In this document: positions 1 to 5,008 of the stretch, in pieces | Numbering within the stretch: position 1 is the stretch's first letter | How the letters are laid out: each line of letters begins with the position of its first letter | Origin: Polynucleobacter sp. | Lineage (GTDB): Bacteria; Pseudomonadota; Gammaproteobacteria; Burkholderiales; Burkholderiaceae | DNA length: 6,608 bases | Assembly: GCA_023257325.1 (NCBI GenBank) | Contig: JALRCP010000134.1 | Location: 1-6,608 of the forward strand | Direction of reading: 5' to 3' | Position numbers and translations under genes: made by a program | The notes under the pieces: model-generated | Told to the model about the DNA's origin: nothing | The model's database searches: none | Seen by the model: the letters and a program-made list of their open reading frames with translations, nothing else

Positions 1-28
1 AAATTGGGTTAGAAATCAATGATTTCAT
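1..28 (-). CDS. 5' end of a leftward gene, probably SOS-regulated (partial)
   Basis: Only nine codons and one base are inside the window, reading MKSLISNPI from an ATG whose first base is 28 on the minus strand. The gene continues past the left edge. The start is well supported: AAGGAG (minus strand, 36-41) sits 7 nt upstream, and a promoter overlapped by a LexA box lies further upstream. The nine residues are too few to name a family. From the operator I infer a member of the DNA-damage regulon, for example a translesion polymerase or repair gene, but the product itself cannot be read here. Confidence 0.65.
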
Positions 29-35
29 GGTGTAA

Positions 36-41
36 CTCCTT
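36..41 (-). promoter_or_regulatory. Strong Shine-Dalgarno of the leftward partial gene
   Basis: The minus strand reads AAAGGAGTTACACC-ATG. AAGGAG is a full anti-16S match with 7 nt spacing, which fixes the start at 28 although almost none of the gene is visible. Confidence 0.8.
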
Positions 42-74
42 TAAAAGCCAATTTATACAAGGGTGCAACCCCAT

Positions 75-94
75 TACTGTATAAATATACAGTA
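75..94. promoter_or_regulatory. LexA (SOS) operator
   Basis: The sequence TACTGTATAAATATACAGTA matches the classical gamma/betaproteobacterial SOS box TACTGTATATATATACAGTA at 19 of 20 positions. It keeps both CTG...CAG half sites with the 10-bp AT-rich centre. It covers the -10 element of the leftward promoter (84-111), the usual geometry for LexA repression: LexA blocks RNA polymerase until RecA-stimulated LexA cleavage. It lies 46 bp before the leftward start codon. The rightward candidate promoter (126-154) is outside the box, so control of the rightward genes is possible but less likely. Confidence 0.9.
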
Positions 95-111
95 TTTTAA
101 AAAAATGTCAA
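84..111 (-). promoter_or_regulatory. Sigma70 promoter of the leftward SOS gene
   Basis: On the minus strand, TTGACA (106-111, perfect -35) is followed by a 16-nt spacer containing a run of seven T, then TATATT (84-89, five of six -10 bases). The -10 is inside the LexA box. The predicted transcript starts near 77 and leaves a leader of about 49 nt. A consensus -35 with an operator-covered -10 fits a promoter that is strong when derepressed. Confidence 0.75.
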
Positions 112-125
112 GAATTGGCTAAAAA

Positions 126-154
126 TAGTCAAAAAAGGACCTTGGGCGGATAAT
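126..154 (+). promoter_or_regulatory. Candidate promoter of the rightward small-protein genes
   Basis: TAGTCA (126-131, four of six -35 bases), a 17-nt spacer, then GATAAT (149-154, five of six -10 bases). It lies just upstream of the Cys-rich membrane protein gene and is the best match I see by eye in that gap. It is moderate only; a start site near 161 would leave a leader of about 11 nt to the TTG codon or 32 nt to the ATG. Confidence 0.4.
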
Positions 155-192
155 GTAGAGATTAAGAATTTTTGAGTTTTTTTAGAAAAACA

Positions 193-381
193 ATGACAAC
201 ACCTGAATTTATTTTTGATGTTTTGGTTTGGCTAATTGGCAGTGCTGTGGTGTTGTACATGTTGCGACGTTATTGGGTGATGTTTCGCTCACGCCAACAA
301 TCCAAGACTGGATGCTCTGGCCATGATTCCACCCAAGGCTCCTGTCAGTCTTGCCCAGGTAAGAAAAATTCAACGCATTAA
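193..381 (+). CDS. Small single-pass membrane protein with Cys-rich tail
   Basis: From the ATG the product is 62 aa. It has a short N-terminus, one membrane segment (about residues 8-25), a basic stretch (RRYWVMFRSRQQSK) that would face the cytoplasm, and a tail with three cysteines in the pattern C-x8-C-x2-C plus one histidine (CSGHDSTQGSCQSC). An in-frame TTG at 172 would add seven residues. Neither start has a convincing Shine-Dalgarno, and I prefer the ATG. Layout resembles the short FeoB-associated Cys-rich membrane proteins and the DUF6587-type proteins of Burkholderiales, but this is resemblance only, and no feoA or feoB is visible. The tail could bind iron, another metal or an Fe-S cluster (inference). 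The stop is 9 nt before the next start, so the two genes probably form an operon. Confidence 0.75.
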   Translation: MTTPEFIFDVLVWLIGSAVVLYMLRRYWVMFRSRQQSKTGCSGHDSTQGSCQSCPGKKNSTH

Positions 382-390
382 GGAATCAAG

Positions 391-831
391 ATGATCAATC
401 CTGCTCTATATCGCCAATGGATCTTCAGCCTATTGGCTTTGATTTTTTTCGGTCTGTTTTCTGGCTTATCCAAGGCCCAAGTCAATCTTCCAGATACGCA
501 AACGTATCAAGGAATTGCCTACATTACGGGGGGCATTGGTAGCGAAGAATCGGAGGGGCTCTTGGCTTTGGGCAAAACCTGGCCGCTGACTTTGGAGTTT
601 TCTCAAGACCACCCTCAACGCCCTCTTTGGGTAGCTGATGTGTTGGTCAAAATTGTGGATCAAAAGAAAAAGCTTGTTTTTGAAGCCATGAGTGATGGCC
701 CCATTCTTCTTCTGAAATTGGCTCCTGGAAAATATGAAGGTGAGTTTAGTTATGAGGGAAAAGTGTTGAAACGCCCTGTCACCGTTGAAGAAGGCAAGTC
801 TCTCAAACAATCGATTGTTTGGCCTCGCTAA
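391..831 (+). CDS. Exported protein, carboxypeptidase-regulatory-like (beta-sandwich) fold
   Basis: 146 aa. Residues 1-30 form a Sec signal peptide: a basic start (YRQ), a hydrophobic core (IFSLLALIFFGLFSGLS), and likely cleavage after SKA, giving a mature protein starting near QVNLP. The mature part (about 115 aa) has YQGIAYITGGIGSEES, then short alternating beta-prone stretches ending in LKLAPGKYEGEFSYEGKVLKR and a VTVEEGK segment. The PGKY turn is typical of carboxypeptidase-regulatory-like or CnaB-like domains. It has no cysteine in the mature chain and no visible catalytic residues. It is probably periplasmic, with a binding or structural role. AAGGA (380-384) precedes the ATG with 6 nt spacing and overlaps the stop codon of the Cys-rich gene, so coupling with that gene is likely. 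The function is not recognised. Confidence 0.85.
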   Translation: MINPALYRQWIFSLLALIFFGLFSGLSKAQVNLPDTQTYQGIAYITGGIGSEESEGLLALGKTWPLTLEFSQDHPQRPLWVADVLVKIVDQKKKLVFEAMSDGPILLLKLAPGKYEGEFSYEGKVLKRPVTVEEGKSLKQSIVWPR

Positions 832-848
832 GACAACCCCTGCCTGTT

Positions 849-876
849 ACTCAGTCATAACATTTGATGAGTGAGT
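849..876 (+). promoter_or_regulatory. Hairpin covering the acyltransferase ribosome-binding region
   Basis: ACTCAGTCAT (849-858) and ATGAGTGAGT (867-876) pair over ten positions with one internal G-G mismatch and an 8-nt loop. The 3' arm contains the only SD-like purine stretch (GAGTGAG) before the acyltransferase start and overlaps the GTG at 875. No T-run follows, so it is not a typical terminator. It could restrain initiation of the downstream gene, or reflect chance together with the repetitive GTGA sequence. Confidence 0.4.
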
Positions 877-880
877 GAGC

Positions 881-1903
881 ATGCGTTCAGCCTTCATTGA
901 CAACATCAAAGGCATGGCTTGCCTACTGATTGTTTTTCATCATTTGGCCTTTTATGGACCCATGTCTGATGTGGCCCATCAAGTCATCCCCAAGACCATT
1001 GAGTTCTTCTTTGAGTATGGGCGCATGGCAGTCGCTGTTTTTTTATGCTTAGGCGGTTTTCTTACAGGTATTAAGATCAGCGAGCCCAATTACTTTGTTA
1101 AGAACAATGCCTTTGCCACGATTGGGCGCAAATACATCCGTTTGCTGATTCCTTATTTGGCCGCCATTGTTCTTGCCATCCTCTGCTCTTGGATTGCCAA
1201 ACAATGGATGCAACATGATTCGATTTCAGAAAATCCTGAAGTCTTACAACTGATCAGCCACTTATTCTTTCTACAAAATATTGTTGGGTATGAATCCCTC
1301 TCCGCAGGCCTTTGGTATGTAGCGATTGATTTTCAGTTGTTTGTTGTCAGCGTCTTGATTGTTTTTTTGGTTGAAAAATTCAGCCCTGCAGGCTGGCGTC
1401 ATGCCACGACTCGCTCAATCAGTTTGATTATTTTTGGTTTATTGATTATTTCTTCTGTTTTATTTTTCAATCGTCATGATGTGTTTGACGTTTGGTTTAT
1501 GTATTACTTTGCGTCCTATGGCTTTGGATTATTGGCGGCTTTTTGGATTCAAAAACCTGGTCACTACGCATTGATTGCGGTGATTGGAGCTTGCCTGGCG
1601 CTCGGCTTGTACGAAGAGTTCAGAGTCCGGCTGTTGATTTCTTTGTTGACAGCATGGCTCTTGTATTTAAGCCATCAAAACGCTTGGGGACAGTCCACCG
1701 TTTGGCACAACCATTTAGGCCTGCTCGGAAAAATTTCTTATTCAGTATTTTTAGTGCATTTTCCAATTTCATTACTAATTAGTAGTCTTTGGGTGCAACT
1801 ATTTCCTCAGGATCCTTGGATGAATGTGGTGGGCATGATCACATCAGCCGTCACGAGTATTTTGGTGGCGATTCCTTTTTATCAATTCATCGAAAAAAAT
1901 TAA
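881..1903 (+). CDS. Membrane acyltransferase, acyltransferase-3 (OafA/YrhL-like) family
   Basis: About 340 aa with some nine to ten hydrophobic helices across the whole length. Family landmarks are visible (numbering from the ATG): an N-terminal FIDNIKGMACLLIVFHHL with the paired histidines near residue 20, FFEYGRMAVAVFLCLGGFLTG with the conserved arginine near 48, GRKYIRLLIPYL (about 82-93), GLWYVAIDFQLFV (about 144-156), and LGKISYSVFLVHFPI near residue 282. Known members move acetyl or other short acyl groups onto surface sugars, O-antigen, peptidoglycan or exported metabolites. The substrate here cannot be told, and no polysaccharide genes are adjacent. There is no SGNH domain. A GTG at 875 is in frame and would add two residues; I prefer the ATG because the only SD-like sequence (GAGTGAG) is better spaced for it. 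The protein ends abruptly at FIEKN, right after an A7 run. Confidence 0.88.
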   Translation: MRSAFIDNIKGMACLLIVFHHLAFYGPMSDVAHQVIPKTIEFFFEYGRMAVAVFLCLGGFLTGIKISEPNYFVKNNAFATIGRKYIRLLIPYLAAIVLAILCSWIAKQWMQHDSISENPEVLQLISHLFFLQNIVGYESLSAGLWYVAIDFQLFVVSVLIVFLVEKFSPAGWRHATTRSISLIIFGLLIISSVLFFNRHDVFDVWFMYYFASYGFGLLAAFWIQKPGHYALIAVIGACLALGLYEEFRVRLLISLLTAWLLYLSHQNAWGQSTVWHNHLGLLGKISYSVFLVHFPISLLISSLWVQLFPQDPWMNVVGMITSAVTSILVAIPFYQFIEKN

Positions 1904-1934
1904 CCCCGATGGGTTGCAGGGTCATGATGGGCTC

Positions 1935-1962
1935 TTGCATTTTCTTATAAAAACTATAAACT
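1935..1962 (+). promoter_or_regulatory. Possible promoter of the coiled-coil gene
   Basis: TTGCAT (1935-1940, four of six), a 16-nt spacer, then TAAACT (1957-1962, four of six). It lies in the 86-bp gap before the coiled-coil gene. An overlapping TATAAA at 1955 is a better -10 but too close to this -35. This is a weak call; the gap holds nothing else I can support. Confidence 0.3.
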
Positions 1963-1989
1963 GTTTTACCATCCAACACAGGAGCATCC

Positions 1990-2760
1990 ATGACCAGCAT
2001 GGTTTTTAGCAATATCGGATACATGAAAAAATTAAAAGCAAGTGGCTTGACCGAAGCACAGTCTAGCGTCATTTCAGAGGGCTTTGAGCAAATGAGAGAA
2101 CTACAGATTGAAATGGCCACCAAAGGTGATATCCGCAACATTCGAGAAGAAATTCTTGAGCTGAAATCTGATATCAATCAGACTAAACATGCCATTAACT
2201 CGCTTGAAGCGAATCTTCATTCAGAGGTGACTCAATGTCGTGAAAGCCTTCATCAAAATATTCGTGAATTACGGGTCGAATTAAAAACAGAAATCAAAAA
2301 CACAAGTGCTGAATTAAGCAGTCAAATGAAGGAACAAGGCTCAAGCTTGCGCTCAGAAATGGATTCTTTGCGCAATAGCCTGTCTGAACAAGGAAACAGC
2401 TTGAGATTTGAAATGAACTCTTTGTCCAATCGCCTGAATGAACAAGGAAATGGCTTGAGATCTGAAATGAATTCTTTGTCCAATAGCCTTTCTGAGCAAG
2501 GAAACAGCTTGAGATCTGAAATGAATTCTTTGCGTAACAGTCTGAGTGAACAAGGAATCAGCTTCAGATCTGAAATGAACAAACTTCAGGAAAAAATCTC
2601 TCAGCAAGGGGATGAATTTCGACTCTACAAGGACGAGATTTTTAAAAAATTTGATGAGCTTCAGAAATCATTGATTAATGATTGGATTGCTAAAACTTCA
2701 ATTCTTTTTTTGATGGGTTTATCAATTGTATTGGGCGTGATGGTGTATCTCCATCGCTAA
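1990..2760 (+). CDS. DUF1640/CCDC90-like coiled-coil protein with C-terminal membrane anchor and 18-residue repeats
   Basis: 256 aa, with GGAG (1981-1984) 5 nt before the ATG. Residues about 10-50 (YMKKLKASGLTEAQSSVISE, then EMATKGDIRNI) resemble the head of bacterial DUF1640 proteins, where LTEAQ and ATKxDI motifs precede a coiled coil. Residues 50-110 are a charged heptad-like helix. Residues 112-219 are six tandem 18-residue units of the type SLSEQGNSLRSEMNSLRN. Residues 220-235 are amphipathic, and 236-254 (TSILFLMGLSIVLGVMVYL) form one membrane helix, so the rod is tail-anchored. The relatives I know are shorter (roughly 100-180 aa); the extra length is the repeat block. The eukaryotic relative MCUR1/CCDC90 is a mitochondrial inner-membrane scaffold; the bacterial role is not established. 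It is probably an oligomeric envelope scaffold (inference). Its stop abuts that of the convergent Trp-rich gene. Confidence 0.88.
   Translation: MTSMVFSNIGYMKKLKASGLTEAQSSVISEGFEQMRELQIEMATKGDIRNIREEILELKSDINQTKHAINSLEANLHSEVTQCRESLHQNIRELRVELKTEIKNTSAELSSQMKEQGSSLRSEMDSLRNSLSEQGNSLRFEMNSLSNRLNEQGNGLRSEMNSLSNSLSEQGNSLRSEMNSLRNSLSEQGISFRSEMNKLQEKISQQGDEFRLYKDEIFKKFDELQKSLINDWIAKTSILFLMGLSIVLGVMVYLHR
2323..2646 (+). repeat. Six tandem 54-bp units encoding 18-residue coiled-coil repeats
   Basis: Units start at 2323, 2377, 2431, 2485, 2539 and 2593. Units two to five are close at DNA level (for example GAACAAGGAA and AGATCTGAAATGAA recur, with GAGCAAGGAA in one unit), while the first and last have diverged. 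This suggests growth from the middle by duplication. Every unit keeps E/Q-Q-G at positions 4-6, an aromatic or Leu at 9, and, except in the last unit, Arg at 10 followed by S/F-E-M. The register is unbroken, with no indels. Confidence 0.9.
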
Positions 2761-2991
2761 TTAACAAATCCATCCCCGTTGCCATTCGGATCCATTGGTG
2801 AGCGATCTCCAATGGATTGTTTTTTGGCGACGACTGATGACGGCCTCAATCACAATTTTCTCAATGGGAGCCCCTTCTATTTTGGGTTCAATGACTTGAA
2901 CCACCATGAAATGCTTTTCTCTGCTCAGCGGGTTGACCGCAGTCCATTTACTCATGAGTAATTTTTTGGGGTGTACGGGATTGGCTTTCAT
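2761..2991 (-). CDS. Small Trp-rich conserved protein (TIGR02450 / DUF2389 type)
   Basis: 76 aa from the ATG at 2991. The family pattern runs through the whole chain: HPKKLLMSKWTAVNP, then EKHFMVVQV, a central IVIEAVISRR, and a C-terminal IHWRSL...EWQRGW. There are four tryptophans (residues 16, 61, 70, 74) at family positions. This family occurs widely in proteobacteria and cyanobacteria as a short stand-alone cytoplasmic protein; its function is unknown. A longer reading from a TTG at 3048 would add 19 residues that do not fit the family and would overlap the divergent CoA-binding start, so I reject it. The Shine-Dalgarno is weak (CGAGAT upstream). Its stop codon directly abuts that of the coiled-coil gene. 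Confidence 0.85.
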   Translation of the reverse strand: MKANPVHPKKLLMSKWTAVNPLSREKHFMVVQVIEPKIEGAPIEKIVIEAVISRRQKTIHWRSLTNGSEWQRGWIC

Positions 2992-3047
2992 GAGATCTCG
3001 GTAGACAATAAAGCAATGAAGTAAACGATTGAATTGATAGGATAACA

Positions 3048-3440
3048 ATGCAGATCAAAGAATTATTGCAAGAAACCAAAACCATTGCGGTAGTGGGTTT
3101 ATCGGACAAACCAGACCGCCCCTCTTACGGGGTGTCAAAGTACATGCAAGCAAAAGGCTTTCGGATTGTTCCTGTCAATCCCATGTGTCAAGAAATCTTG
3201 GGAGAAACTTGCTACCCTGATTTAAAGAGCATTCCTTTTCCAGTCGATATGGTCAATGTGTTTAGGAAATCAGAAGATTGTCTAGAAATTGCTCATGAGG
3301 CTGTGAAAATTGGCGCTCGCTCTCTTTGGTTACAACTGGGAGTCATCAATCCTGAGGCTTTGGCTTACGCGAAGAATCATGGCTTAGAGGCTGTAATGGA
3401 TTTGTGCTTGATGGTGGAGCATCGTCGCTTAGGTCTCTAA
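3048..3440 (+). CDS. CoA-binding protein, YccU family
   Basis: 130 aa, a single small Rossmann-like domain of the CoA_binding_2 type found in YccU/HcgR-like proteins and in the N-terminal part of acyl-CoA synthetases. Seen: TIAVVGLSDKPDRPSYGVSKYM (nucleotide-binding loop, residues 12-33), FRIVPVNPMCQEILGETCYP (38-57), VDMVNVFRKSEDC, ARSLWLQLGVINPEA, and a terminal DLCLMVEHRR. Length matches the family (130-145 aa), so it is complete. Members bind CoA or related nucleotides; no catalytic role is settled. AGGA (3039-3042) lies 5 nt before the ATG. It is divergent from the Trp-rich gene over a 56-bp gap. It precedes msrP by 50 bp, so read-through into msrPQ is possible, since I see no strong terminator or msrP promoter. 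Confidence 0.9.
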   Translation: MQIKELLQETKTIAVVGLSDKPDRPSYGVSKYMQAKGFRIVPVNPMCQEILGETCYPDLKSIPFPVDMVNVFRKSEDCLEIAHEAVKIGARSLWLQLGVINPEALAYAKNHGLEAVMDLCLMVEHRRLGL

Positions 3441-3442
3441 GG

Positions 3443-3465
3443 AGTTTTTGCCCCAAAGCAAAACT
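3443..3465 (+). terminator. Weak hairpin between the CoA-binding gene and msrP
   Basis: AGTTTTTGC (3443-3451) pairs with GCAAAACT (3458-3465) with one bulged T and a CCCAAA loop. The stem is AT-rich and no T-run follows on the plus strand, so termination would be inefficient at best. Listed because it is the only secondary structure seen in the 50-bp gap. Confidence 0.25.
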
Positions 3466-3490
3466 ATTGAATCTGGATTAAGCTAACTGC

Positions 3491-4450
3491 ATGAAACAAT
3501 ATCCAGACATACTCAGCAGTGAAATCACCCCTCAAGAGGTGTTTGAAAAACGCCGTCAATGGATCAAGTTGGCCGCTGCAGGTGCTTTTGGCCTCTCTCA
3601 AGCTCAATGGTTTAGCCGTCAAGCATTCGCTCAATCAGGCAACAAACTTTCAGCCAAAGCCAATCCTCAATATTTTGTTCCTGACAAATTGACAAGCTAC
3701 AAGGATGTCACGACTTACAATAATTTTTATGAGTTTGGCACCGATAAATCCGATCCAGCTCGCAATGCCCACACATTAAAAACAAGACCTTGGACCGTGA
3801 GCGTCGAAGGCTTGGTCAATAAACCCAAAGTATGGGACATCGATAGTCTATTGAAGTTATCTAGCATGGAAGAACGGGTCTATCGTTTTCGGTGTGTGGA
3901 AGGTTGGTCGATGGTGATTCCTTGGGTAGGCTACTCTTTATCTCATTTGATCAAGGCCAGTGAACCGCAAGGATCAGCCAAATACATTGAGTTCATCTCC
4001 TTAGCCGATCCCAAACAAATGCCAGGCGTGAATAGTCGCGTCTTGAACTGGCCATATACCGAGGGTTTAAGACTCGATGAAGCTTTGCACCCTTTGACTC
4101 TTCTCACGTTTGGTCTTTATGGCGAAGTACTCCCCAATCAAAATGGTGCGCCAGTGCGCATCACTGTGCCTTGGAAGTATGGCTTTAAGAGCGCCAAGTC
4201 GATTGTGAAGATTCGGATCACGGACAAAGAACCTGCAACCAGTTGGAAGGTCTCAGCCCCCTATGAATATGGTTTTTATTCGAATGTGAATCCTGATGTG
4301 AATCATCCCCGTTGGAGCCAAGCCACCGAACGACGCATTGGGGCTGAAGGCGGCATCTTTGCTCCGAAAATCAAAACATTGCCTTTCAATGGCTACGCCG
4401 ATCAGGTGGCTCACCTCTACAAAGGCATGGATCTTCGGAAATACTTTTGA
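3491..4450 (+). CDS. msrP: Periplasmic protein-methionine-sulfoxide reductase, catalytic subunit MsrP (YedY)
   Basis: 319 aa. It is the molybdopterin enzyme that reduces both R- and S-methionine sulfoxide in oxidised periplasmic proteins, with electrons from MsrQ. The Tat signal is at residues 20-47: [15 protein letters not shown] with the twin arginines at 21-22, and probable cleavage after AFA (47). [15 protein letters not shown] (76-90) and [16 protein letters not shown] (132-147) are strongly conserved family segments; Cys135 is the expected molybdenum ligand. [16 protein letters not shown] (223-238) and the C-terminal [20 protein letters not shown] are also typical. Length is close to E. 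coli MsrP. The start is forced: an in-frame TAA lies at 3479, and no better start exists. The msrQ start follows 3 nt after the stop, and the pair is the classical msrPQ unit. No HprSR-type regulator is visible nearby. Confidence 0.97.
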   Translation: MKQYPDILSSEITPQEVFEKRRQWIKLAAAGAFGLSQAQWFSRQAFAQSGNKLSAKANPQYFVPDKLTSYKDVTTYNNFYEFGTDKSDPARNAHTLKTRPWTVSVEGLVNKPKVWDIDSLLKLSSMEERVYRFRCVEGWSMVIPWVGYSLSHLIKASEPQGSAKYIEFISLADPKQMPGVNSRVLNWPYTEGLRLDEALHPLTLLTFGLYGEVLPNQNGAPVRITVPWKYGFKSAKSIVKIRITDKEPATSWKVSAPYEYGFYSNVNPDVNHPRWSQATERRIGAEGGIFAPKIKTLPFNGYADQVAHLYKGMDLRKYF

Positions 4451-4453
4451 TTC

Positions 4454-5008
4454 ATGAAGTATTTACTGATTGGTCTAGGACTCGTCCCTCTCTTGCGATT
4501 GGTGGTGCTTGGCTATCAGGATGATTTAAGTGCCAACCCCATTGAGTACATCACCCGCTCGACTGGCACCTGGGCGTTGGTTTTTTTATGCCTGACATTG
4601 GCGATCACTCCCATCAGGCGATTCAGTGGTTGGAATGGATTGATTCAGTACCGCAGAACCTTGGGCTTATTTGTGTATTTTTATGCAGTATTGCATTTCA
4701 TGATTTGGTTTTGGTTAGATCACAACTGGTCCCTCGCCCAAATGTGGGCGGACGTCATCAAACGACCGTTCATCACCATGGGTTTTACTTCGTTGCTACT
4801 TTTAACACCTTTGGCATTGACTTCGAACCAATGGTCTGTGCGACAACTCAAACGACGTTGGGGGCAACTCCATCGCCTGATTTATGTGATTGCGATTCTG
4901 GTCATTCTTCATTATGTTTGGCACAAATCTGGTAAGAATGATTATGGAACCGTGAGTATTTATGCTGGGGTTATTTTTGTATTACTGATGCTGAGGTTAA
5001 AACGATGA
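4454..5008 (+). CDS. msrQ: Heme-binding membrane subunit MsrQ (YedZ)
   Basis: 184 aa, a b-type-heme membrane protein of the ferric-reductase-like family that takes electrons from the cytoplasmic or quinone side and passes them to MsrP. About six helices are visible. The expected heme-ligand histidines are His81 (FYAVLHF), His140 (RRWGQLHRLIY) and His153 (LVILHYVW); the 13-residue gap between the last two matches the E. coli protein. The NPIEYITRSTGTWAL and LAITPIRR segments (28-55) and QYRRTLGLF (65-73) are typical. It is somewhat shorter than E. coli MsrQ, mostly at the termini. Its start is 3 nt after the msrP stop, and its stop overlaps the next start as ATGA, so translation of all three genes is probably coupled. 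Confidence 0.95.
   Translation: MKYLLIGLGLVPLLRLVVLGYQDDLSANPIEYITRSTGTWALVFLCLTLAITPIRRFSGWNGLIQYRRTLGLFVYFYAVLHFMIWFWLDHNWSLAQMWADVIKRPFITMGFTSLLLLTPLALTSNQWSVRQLKRRWGQLHRLIYVIAILVILHYVWHKSGKNDYGTVSIYAGVIFVLLMLRLKR

Noticed and set aside
61..71. Short palindrome GGGTGCAACCC near the SOS box
   Set aside because: It has 4-bp arms with a 3-base centre; this is within chance, and no known operator matches it.
466..810. 114-codon open frame on the minus strand inside the exported-protein gene
   Set aside because: It is antisense to a gene with a clear signal peptide, ribosome-binding site and operon position. It has no recognisable domain, so it is a shadow frame.
1902..1915. Hairpin AACCC-CGAT-GGGTT after the acyltransferase stop
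   Set aside because: The stem is only 5 bp and is followed by GCAGGG, not a T-run, so it is not supportable as a terminator.
2322..2607. Two repetitive minus-strand open frames across the repeat block
   Set aside because: Their repeats simply mirror the 54-bp DNA repeat of the plus-strand coiled-coil gene; low stop density comes from the repeated sequence.
2992..3048. TTG-initiated 19-residue extension of the Trp-rich protein
   Set aside because: The added residues do not match the family, and the start would overlap the divergent CoA-binding start codon. The internal ATG gives the usual family length.
3439..3486. AAGGAG followed by a TTG and 12 codons (a possible leader peptide) before msrP
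   Set aside because: It uses a rare start codon with close spacing, and the short peptide has no distinctive composition. A chance SD-like match after the stop codon is more likely.
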